Source: Sphaerosporella brunnea
Taxonomy: Eukaryota; Ascomycota; Pezizomycetes; Pezizales; Pyronemataceae
DNA length: 64,000 bases
Direction: 5' to 3'
NCBI GenBank assembly: GCA_008704415.1
Contig: VXIS01000115.1
Location: forward strand, 61,202 to 125,201
The notes beneath the pieces are model-generated. The model made no database searches. It was not told the DNA's origin and was given only the letters and a program-made list of their open reading frames with translations. Shown here piece by piece: positions 56,762 through 64,000 of this stretch. Position 1 is the stretch's first letter; each line of letters begins with the position of its first letter. The position numbers were made by a program, and so were the translations under genes.

Positions 56762-57892
56762 CTACAAGTCGAAAACCTCCCAGCCCTCCACAAACCTTCT
56801 ACACCCAGGATCCGGACACTTCAATCTCCACACCGCCTGCAAAAACCCGGAATAGCACTTCCCATGCAGTCTGTGTCCACATGGAAGCAGCCCCATGATA
56901 CTCCCTTGCACGCTTCGTGACTCGGACGGGTCGTTAGGATCGCAGCGGCAGCGGAAGGCGGGCTTGGAGGCTTCCTGAGAGAGGCTGCGGGATGGCGGTG
57001 TCTTTTCGGGCCCCGGAGACGCTTCGGCGGCTACAGATGGGGGAGAGGATTCGCAGCCTGAAGATGCGGTCTCAGAAGCTAGGTCGTCGGATGGAAATGT
57101 GAGTTCTGCGCTTTCCGCATTGGTGGTGGTGGTGGAAGTCGCGGTGGTTTGTGGAGGCGTTTCTGTGGCCTCGGTGGTTGCTGCTTCCAGGGGCGATGGT
57201 TCGAGGGCCGGAGTCGTTCTCTCCGGAGGTGCGCTGGGGGCCGGGAGCGTGGGTTCTACGCTTTCCTGGGCATTGGTGGCAGTAGATGTGGGCTCGGGAT
57301 ATACTTCTGTGGCATCGGTTGCTGGAACATCGGTGAGCGAGGCCTCAGATGCCGGATCTGCGCCTGTCTCGGAAGGTGAACGTGAATCGGGTTCTTCTGC
57401 CTGGATGGCTGTTTCCACGCTTTCCGGGGCGGGCGAGGTTGTGGGAGGCGCTGTGGCTTCGGCGGCTGCTGCGGCTTCTGGGGATGGTGGTTCGGAGGCT
57501 GGATCTGCGGCTGCCACAGTTCTCTCGGAATCCAGTTTGTCTGCCGGTTCTACGCTTTCCGGCTCGGTGGAGGTTTGGGGGGGTGCTTCTGTCATTTTTA
57601 TGGTTGGCAATCCAGCCAGTGGACGCATTGATACAGCTGTAGCTGTAGCTACGATCACCGCATCGCAGGCTGCAGGCGGCTCCTCCACCGGAAGTCCCAG
57701 AAGATAGGAAGCGCAGGGCTGATCAGGTTGGTGCATCTTTACTGGTGTCTTGGGGGATTTGCAGTGAAGAGGGTTGAAGAGATATCGATTGACTTTGACT
57801 TTTATGCTGCTGAGGTTGTTCAAGATGAACGGCTGGCGGGAAAAACGCGTGGTCATGAACGGGGCACCGAGTGGAGGGAGCGTCCTGCGCAT
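56762..57892 (-). CDS. Repeat-rich protein with C-terminal RING-like motif
   Basis: Frame of 376 aa from the ATG at 57892, which follows a TATATA at about 57916-57921 on the minus strand. A second candidate start (MHQPDQPC) is at 57736. The first 50 residues are Arg/Leu-rich without acidic residues. The middle (about 110-310) is four loose copies of a 45-residue Ala/Pro/Thr/Glu-rich unit with ESVEP and ATEA/TATP landmarks. The C terminus CRCDPND...LLPCGHRLHGKCYSGFLQAVWRLKCPDPGCRRF has the Cys/His spacing of a degenerate RING finger (C-x-C, C-x-H-x4-C, C-x4-C). It could be an E3-like protein; no family is recognised, and activity is inferred only from the motif. Confidence 0.65.
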   Translation of the reverse strand: MRRTLPPLGAPFMTTRFSRQPFILNNLSSIKVKVNRYLFNPLHCKSPKTPVKMHQPDQPCASYLLGLPVEEPPAACDAVIVATATAVSMRPLAGLPTIKMTEAPPQTSTEPESVEPADKLDSERTVAAADPASEPPSPEAAAAAEATAPPTTSPAPESVETAIQAEEPDSRSPSETGADPASEASLTDVPATDATEVYPEPTSTATNAQESVEPTLPAPSAPPERTTPALEPSPLEAATTEATETPPQTTATSTTTTNAESAELTFPSDDLASETASSGCESSPPSVAAEASPGPEKTPPSRSLSQEASKPAFRCRCDPNDPSESRSVQGSIMGLLPCGHRLHGKCYSGFLQAVWRLKCPDPGCRRFVEGWEVFDL

Positions 57893-58246
57893 GCATGGGG
57901 GCAAACTTAGGTAGATATATACTTATTTGACGTATGGCTTGACGGAAAAACTTTCCAGGTGTATATAAGTTGCTCGGACAGCCTCACACAGTCGCATTCG
58001 AAATCTGCATTTCGACCTCCCAGGAGAGTTTCATGAATCAAGCCCATAAATAAAGTCAAAAAAAGAACGCCTTTCCCGCTATGTAACTTATTTGCCGAAA
58101 GATCATTGCCCCCTCTGGCCCCTTCTCATCCTCAACACCCCCTTCAATAGCGCGAACGGCACCTCTAGCAGATGACCCTTCCACTCACGCCTTCTCCACG
58201 ATCAGTGTTTTTACACTAACCTTCTACTCCACCGCGTGCGCGGAAC

Positions 58247-58875
58247 CTACTCTTTCAGAACGAAAACTTGCTTAACCTTATCGCCGCCATGCCTTCTTAT
58301 CGTATCTGCCAGCGTTTTTTCCGTGGCCATCTTCTCGATATCATCGCACCCACCAATCGACGTTCCGGCAACGACAATATTCTATCGACAACCCCAAATT
58401 AGGTTCTCACCGTGCGCCATGCATACTGGATAAACTTTGCAAAACTTACCGGCACAGTCCCTCTCCCCGTCATCTCCTTCAGTCTCCCCTGCATATCAGC
58501 CATATCCGGCCTCAAATCCAGCTCCACCACAAACGGTGGGGGGATGATCTTGTATTGTTCCAGCAACACAGCTTTGGCACGTTTGCAGTACGGACAGTAG
58601 GATTTGCTGAAGATGACGATCGTGTGAGCGTCCAGGAATTTGTCGATCTCGACCTTGGCTGCGGGGAAGGCGGTGGGTGGTTCTGGGGCTGCAGCTGGCG
58701 CGGGCTCGGCCTCGGGTACGGTTGACGTCGAACGCGAGGAAAAGGTCTTCAGTTGCTCGAGGTGTTTGCGGCCGACTGAGGCATCGTTGTGGGAGCGGTA
58801 GGTCATGAAGAGCGAGATTGCTAGGATTGAGAAGAGCGCGAGGAGGAGCGCTTTGGTGCGACGGGGGGACGGCAT
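58247..58875 (-). CDS. Membrane-anchored dithiol glutaredoxin (Grx6/7-like)
   Basis: Two exons: 58875-58450 and 58381-58247, intron 68 nt (GTAAGT...GATAG, phase 0); 186 aa. Residues 9-25 (ALLLALFSILAISLFM) are a signal anchor after a basic MPSPRRTK. A Pro/Ala linker leads to the glutaredoxin fold (about 75-186): IVIFSKSYCPYCKRAK with active site CPYC, GRGTVPNIVVAGTSIGGCDD with the cis-Pro and the glutathione-binding GG-C-D motif supplied by exon 2. Yeast Grx6 and Grx7 are ER/Golgi relatives but have one-Cys sites; the CPYC here would allow both mono- and dithiol reactions. Expected role: glutathione-linked thiol repair in the secretory pathway. Confidence 0.92.
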
Positions 58876-59981
58876 CGTGGTGGTGCTTGTTGCGGGAGAG
58901 CGCGGGTGCGTAGCGGCGGTGCTTTAAATACTCCTGTTTATCTGTGGATACGTTTTTGATCAAGAGCTTGAGGCTGAGATTGAGAATACATAACGTTATG
59001 TATGAGCTGAAAAAAAAAACGATGCCGCGTGGTTCCTGCGGCCCGTGTTGCACTAGGTTGATAGCTCATGCAAGCTAACGATAGGTAACGTGGTATGTAC
59101 TCTAGTACTCTAGAATTATAAAGCATAGATACCTCTATTATAGACAAGCTGTCTCACACACAGACGGTTCCTTTGACGGTCGAATTCTTTTTCTTTCTCG
59201 AGTTCAAGAACTTCGCGTCGAACGATATGTACTCGAGGATCTGCATCTATTCTGAGACGGATTCGAAGCGAGGGACGGCAGGGCTTCGGCCCGGTCTTGG
59301 CGGGCTGTACCCGTTTTGGAAACCCTACATAAAGTAGAGGTGATGATAGGGGGTCAAGACTTTCGAGCCAAAATCCAGAACCTGAGAGCTTAAACTGCCA
59401 GCAATCCTGATCATGAGCCGAAGTTGGTGTTAAGGGCAGGGTTGTAAGTAACCGGCCGGGATGGCACAGCTCACCGAGTGACCTCATGTGAAGCAAACAA
59501 CACTCGCCGTCCGCTGTTATGCGGATGTTTCGAATTGCAGCGCATTGGGCAGCTTGATACGGGACTATTTTGTCTCAACAGAGAGCCCTGATCACCATGT
59601 AAATGGGGCAGAACCCAGTGAGGGCAGGACAATATACAATCATCTGCACTGCGCTTCTCGATTTTTTTTTAGATTGAACCGAATAACTGCCTTTTGTCAT
59701 CTGAACAATGGGGACTCATGGAAATAGCTTAAAGGAGCGAGGGTTATGCATGCATTGGCATTCATTGTTTTGGCATGCGAGTTCAAAGGGTGCGCATGAT
59801 GGCGAGCCGCATGCGCAGTTGAGTTTTTCCAACATTTTGACCTTGACACGTGAGCCCAGTAGAGTGGTTGTGCCGCGGTTGAGCGGCGCTGCAGTTGCTC
59901 AGAGAGGCAAAAGAAGGCTGTGATTATGCACACCAGACCGGCAATCATCACAGAGCATGCTGATGCTCGAATCCCTACTAG

Positions 59982-60007
59982 GTACCTACCTAGGTAGGTA
60001 GGTACCC
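59982..60007. repeat. 26-bp perfect palindrome of TAGG/CCTA units
   Basis: GGTACCTACCTA and its reverse complement around a central GG. Short runs of TAGGTA are common in filamentous-fungal intergenic DNA; it could act as a hairpin but no role is evident. Confidence 0.7.
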
Positions 60008-60489
60008 TGCAGTGTCGAGCACTTTGAAAAGGTGAGGCAGGACGGCTCTATTTCGCAGCCCCAGCTGTTAGCCTGCCAGCCAAAACATTCGATACAGTCA
60101 TAGAGAAGCCAGCCCGGCAAAGGTTTGAATCTCGACTCTCGCGATTTTTAACGCAAAAGCATGATATTCCGCGATGGGGGCTAAGTTCGGTAGTTAGGGT
60201 AATAAGGGGGTATTAGTCGCTTCGTTCTCTGCTGGTCCCACTAGCCCTCCCGTCAGCTGCAGCTCCATGCTTTCCTTACAACACTTACAGCAGTTGCAGA
60301 AACCGGAGGCCAAACAGAATTCTGGAAGCGTGTTGTCTTAGCGCCAAATCAGAGAAGAGCTCAAGGCAGCTGGCGGTCTCTATGTTTCCGGGAGGTATTT
60401 GGTTGGAGATGCGGGCTTGGATCTCAAGGCTGACCGTGGCCGCCACCAGATCGCCGACGACCAAAGTCAAATAACTATCCCCGGTGGCC

Positions 60490-60515
60490 TACCGTATTAC
60501 CGGGACAATACGGTA
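60490..60515. mobile_element. Minimal TIR pair, relative of 61.2-kb MITE
   Basis: TA-CCGTATT-ACCGGGAC-AATACGG-TA. The 7-bp arms (11 bp if the flanking CCTA/TAGG is counted) equal the first bases of the MITE TIR at 61235. It looks like an internal-deletion derivative with almost nothing between the ends. Confidence 0.4.
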
Positions 60516-61234
60516 GGTAGGTAAGTTTGGTTTCTGCAACTTCTAGAGTCATGAGATAGCGAAAGATAAGAGCAAACCTTCTCTTCCACGCAAATTGATG
60601 GCGTCGCCGTTTGCTTTGAATCACTCGGTAATGGGAACTACCTAGTTCGTTAAACGTTAATGAAACACCTTAATTGGGTCACCTTAGAAATTGATGAGCC
60701 GCTCGAGCGCTTGCTATCACGCTTGTATGGCTATGTATGAGCAGACATTTGAGGAACCTAGCAAGCTCACGGTACATATCCTTGAAGTTTTCCATTGGCG
60801 GAACGGAAGGTATAGCAATATACATGGCAGCAGTTGTAAATTGCTGTTTCATCAACATTCTGTAAGGCTTCCGGCACCATAGCTAGTCGAGATAGGAGGC
60901 TGATGAATTTGTGGCTGGTGGGCGATCCCTTTATGCACATATATGCCGAATACGACGACTACCTTTGTATGACAGAGATTATGTTCCATCATGAGGGCGA
61001 CGGGTCAGAACAAAACTTCAGCGTATTCAACACTTTCAACATTGCGGGGATAGACTTCTCTTTCTCAAGATCTCATCCCGACGTGACCCTGCGGGATTTC
61101 GTCTTGCTTCAAGATGGCGGTAACCAAGTACTCGGCTTAGTATCGCTAGTATATCTAGTAGTGCCAGCCGCGCGCGGACGGACAGGAGCAAACTCTCTCA
61201 CCCAAACCGTGTGTCTAGAACTGAACCCATTGTA

Positions 61235-61353
61235 TACCGTATTATCTCGATAATAAGGCAATATGGCTAAGTGACTTTGCCAGGAGGCTGAGTGATTTCC
61301 CCACAGAACGCAGTGACTTTGCCACATTCCCTTAGTACCGAGATAATACGGTA
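61235..61353 (+). mobile_element. MITE, 119 bp, TIR CCGTATTATCTCG, TA flanked
   Basis: Flanked by TA. The terminal 13 bp CCGTATTATCTCG are perfectly inverted at the right end, and similarity continues for about 33-45 bp per arm (AATAAGGCAATATGGC versus ACTAAGGGAATGTGGC) with several mismatches. The interior is tiny, so it is non-autonomous. TA duplication indicates Tc1/mariner (possibly pogo/Fot-like) mobilisation. Confidence 0.82.
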
Positions 61354-61533
61354 GTCGTCTGTTAGCTGGCGGGGCTGCTGGCTCCAAAGCTGAGCTTTTT
61401 CAGAAGCTCTGCGGCCGGCGAGTGGCCAGGAATATTAATTGTGGGACTTCAAAATTTGATGTTCAGATTTCGCCATATTTTGTGTTGTGTGAGAAACACC
61501 GGCAGCAGGGTGAATTTTTTATTTTTTTTTGGT

Positions 61534-61847
61534 TAATAAGATGCCCCCGGCTTTCGTGCGAAATGACTCCCGTGCCCCCCGCTGTACGTACTTGGAGAGA
61601 AGTTGATACACTTCACCTTTGGTTCTTTCTGAATTTACCTTGTGCAGCCTGCCGCGCCATGGGGCGAGGACTCGTTGAGTATTTCCGTAGTTCCAAATTG
61701 CAGGTGATTTTTTCTCTAAACAGTTCATGATCCTGTGTGACTGCAAGCAGACGCAAAAGAGGCCACGGTGGTGCAGTGGTATAAAAAGGATTGGAGCCCT
61801 GGGGCTTTCTCAAGGGATTATTCTCATGAGTTTTTTGTTGAACTGTC
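61534..61847 (+). mobile_element. SINE-like retroposon with 19-20-bp flanking repeats
   Basis: Bounded by 61515-61533 and 61848-61867, which read TTTTTTATTTT(T/A)TTTTGGT and differ by one indel and one base, as expected for a retroposon target duplication. The body (314 bp) is shared with 42650-42885 (-), and its 5' end with 42330-42357. An exact Pol III A-box match TGGTGCAGTGG lies at 61769-61779, but no good B box follows. No coding capacity is evident. Confidence 0.55.
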
Positions 61848-62328
61848 TTTTTTATTTTATTTTTGGTCATGGAAGGAGAGAACCATCATGGATCACTCGC
61901 TTAATAGAGAATAGTGGCTCACTGGCAGACGTCACAGTTGCACTCCATCGTGGCGAGCCTCTTCAATCAAAGGATCTCGGAAATGAGGTGCCTACCAAAG
62001 CAAAGGGATGTGTCAACGTACAAACCCACTGGAGGGTTGGAAGGCCCATCAAAGTTATTTCGGGGAAAATTTGATCATTTTTTTGCCCACACCTCGAGTG
62101 CTTTCCAGTGAATCGAGTTGCGGCGAGCCGTGCTCTTCCCGATCCACGCTGGAGCTCAGCTCTTCTTAACAACTCAAACACCACCACTTGAGGTTTTAAG
62201 GTTTCAGTACTTGGTATGCCCGAGAGATCTTTACGATGTAAAGGTATTTTCCTTTTCCCTTAAAATGAGCTAGCTCTGACTAACTACTCACCAGCATACG
62301 AAGGATTATAAGTAGGATTTTCCCTCGC

Positions 62329-62392
62329 GAACGCTCACAAGAAGGCCTTCGAGGTGGAGCGGACGCTCACAAGAAGTCCTTCAAGGCGCAGC
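62329..62392 (+). repeat. Tandem duplication, two 32-bp units
   Basis: Both units contain ACGCTCACAAGAAG and CCTTC; five of 32 positions differ. Confidence 0.85.
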
Positions 62393-63100
62393 AAATACAT
62401 TTTCTCTTGCCACTGCGATAGATCTCGATCATCGGCATAGATGATTGCGTTCTGCTCCGCATTTGAATGTTCAGTCAACAACAACAACAGCTCTAAGGTA
62501 CCGGTTTAAGCTGGAAGAAACCAGCGTGGGGACATCGGCTTAGTCAAGCTAGCGCTCCTGCATGATCAAAATGAAGTGCAGTTACAGCTTCGTCGCCCTG
62601 GCGTGCGATGCTCGGGAGGCATTCAGCACTACTACAGTGAGTTCAAAAGTAGTGCTTGCTACTGCCCGCCGCCGCCTGTGTGGTGCGTGTAGGGTTGGAG
62701 ATGTAGGGTTGGATTCAGAGTGATGGGGGACGTCGCGAGTCGGGTTGGGTTTCTCTTGTAAATAGTACGTCGCGGCTTCAGACAGACAACACACGTTTAA
62801 CCACCTACCATCGCACCTCCTACAGTGCGCATTAGCGGGTGCAGTTACTGTCATCAGGGGTGGGGTTTGCTTTAAAATTTACGGTGGACGATCGTGATGG
62901 GGTCACGGAGGATGATGGACATGCGGTCTTGTTTCCTTGCTTGTGTGGGCTGCGGCGAGGTTCGTTGATGGTTTCTTTGCTTGTCTGTTTGTTGTTTGTT
63001 CTCGTCAGGTGGATCCTTTATGGGAGGGGGAGGGGAGGAGCGCGGGGGGAGGTTTCCTGTGGCGTGTGGCGGCGAGGTACTTGGCACGGGAGGGTTTATC

Positions 63101-63127
63101 CCCCGCAGTATCGAAAGTGCCCAATAC
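63101..63127 (+). mobile_element. Solo arm of the 51.6-kb MITE family
   Basis: CCCCCGCAGTATCGAAAGTG followed by CCCAATA, preceded by TTTAT, matches the left arm at 51609-51635 with about four differences. No partner arm was found nearby. Confidence 0.55.
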
Positions 63128-63817
63128 AACTATACAAGTGAACACCCGTGTGGTGACCACACGCCGCTCGTCCGTTATAGCTGTCCGGGGTACGGTTATG
63201 TGTCCCTCCAGTCCAGCAGTCAAGGCGTGTAACTTCTAACCCAAATTGAACACCCGTGATGATGACGTTGCTCTTTTGCTGCCACTATGCTCTCCCTCTG
63301 GGCCGGTTGGTGGCCCTCCGGCCGAGGAGTACTACTCTTCATGTTGAACACGGCGGCAATTAAAACAGCCGTGATGAGACTCGCTCTGTTACGCACTACC
63401 TCCAGACCTGCACTGCAACTTCTCATGACGATGGAACACCGGTAGAGCACTGCGACACCCGTGGAGACGATTGGGCCACTTCCCAGGGAACGCGATGCCG
63501 ATGCTGATGGCCATCTGATATCGTCCGTCCATCCCACTCTATAGTCGCCGCCGCCGCCGCTGGTTCGTACATTACGCGGGAGGGATTCACTGGTAGGCCT
63601 GGGGACTAGTCTTGGGACGCCAACATCGTGCTAACGTATCGCCGTAATGGCAAGCAACCGAGCTAGATCATCTCGACGTGGGTCACATCGAAGTTGCAGG
63701 ATTTCAGAAATAGGATGGGCAAGAATCCAGTGGTCTCGTTGGCCTTGTCCTGAGATTCCAACACCATACGAAAGAAAAGAACAGTCATAGGCTGCTAGTA
63801 TGGTGGAGTAGGGGTTT

Positions 63818-63970
63818 GTTTGTTCTGTTTGTTTGTCATCAGGTTTGTTGTCTGTATGCGACCCCGCCCTTATCCTGTCCGCCCCCTTATTGATGCCATC
63901 CCATGGGCCAACTGCAGCAACCCAACGGCTAGAAAGGAAAGTATAAAGAAAGAAACGAGCCCACAACAAG
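63818..63970 (-). mobile_element. 5'-truncated LINE tail, about 150 bp, with target duplication
   Basis: The minus strand reads GGCGGACAGGATAAGGGCGG, GTCGCATACAGACAACAAAC, and a CAAA-rich tail, matching the 3' UTR of the 49.4-kb copy. TGG(A/G)GTAGGGGTTT flanks it at 63804-63817 and 63971-63984, a 14-bp duplication like that of the 41.6-kb copy. Confidence 0.65.
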
Positions 63971-64000
63971 TGGGGTAGGGGTTTTGTGGATACTTTCGGA

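Larger units (their letters stand above)
58876..61234. other. Spacer upstream of glutaredoxin gene, no gene
   Basis: Frames here are short and unconvincing. Recognised items are the palindrome at 59982-60007 and the mini inverted repeat at 60490-60515. A frame 60903-61253 (+, 116 aa, MNLWLVGDPFMHIYAEYDDY) has ordinary composition but overlaps a MITE end and matches nothing I know. Confidence 0.4.
61848..64000. other. Terminal spacer, transposon relics only
   Basis: No intact gene was found. It holds a 32-bp tandem duplication (62329-62392), a single MITE arm (63101-63127) and a LINE tail at the end. Repeated short ACACCCGTG words occur at 63143, 63251 and 63457. Confidence 0.4.

Noticed and set aside
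60132..60145. GGTTTGAATCTC, B-box-like word
   Set aside because: No matching A box or cloverleaf arms around it.
1..64000. CRISPR arrays, bacterial operons, rRNA genes
   Set aside because: None seen; the spliced fungal genes make prokaryotic systems implausible, and no rRNA block was recognised.

Overview
The window is nuclear DNA of a filamentous ascomycete (Pezizomycotina). The evidence is short introns (about 49-123 nt) with GTATGT/GTAAGT donors, CTRAY branch points and CAG/TAG acceptors, long leader regions, and a clear set of fungal orthologues: Hsp78, Nop4, Gle1, Ssd1, Pam17, Mrc1, a Ste7-type MAPKK, Ilv5, a HET-domain protein, a methionine-type permease, a paxillin-like LIM protein and a glutaredoxin. 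I cannot fix the class from the sequence alone.

Layout. 0.7-39.6 kb is a dense housekeeping block: hsp78 (-), a secreted ferritin-like protein (-), a 3 kb intergenic region rich in CACGTG boxes, a class B bHLH factor (+), nop4 (+), gle1 (-), a 3.1 kb leader/promoter region and ssd1 (+). It continues with a small two-TM protein (-), pam17 (+), two low-confidence small genes (-), a hypothetical protein with duplicated modules (-), mrc1 (-), ste7-type MAPKK (+) and ilv5 (+). From 39.6 kb the window changes to islands of genes separated by transposon debris. The HET-domain gene (44.0 kb), amino-acid permease (47.2 kb), LIM protein (52.7 kb, -), RING-like protein (56.8 kb, -) and glutaredoxin (58.2 kb, -) sit among 5'-truncated LINE (Tad-like) tails, three kinds of TA-flanked MITE, a SINE-like retroposon and a broken tRNA-Pro. 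The last 5 kb has no convincing intact gene.

Functional links. Hsp78 and Pam17 both serve mitochondrial protein import and quality control, and Ilv5 is a mitochondrial branched-chain amino-acid enzyme. Nop4 (pre-60S rRNA), Gle1 (mRNA export) and Ssd1 (mRNA binding) act on RNA. Mrc1 (replication checkpoint) lies next to the unrecognised module-repeat protein. There is no gene cluster in the secondary-metabolite sense.

Most of the gene models were rebuilt by hand from splice signals; exon coordinates are given in each entry, and all reconstructed CDS lengths are multiples of three. The most notable items are: the CACGTG cluster next to a predicted CACGTG-binding bHLH gene; a MAPKK whose last intron only works with a GC donor; the small two-exon membrane protein; the module-repeat protein beside mrc1; LINE tails with 14-bp target duplications; and the MITE families.
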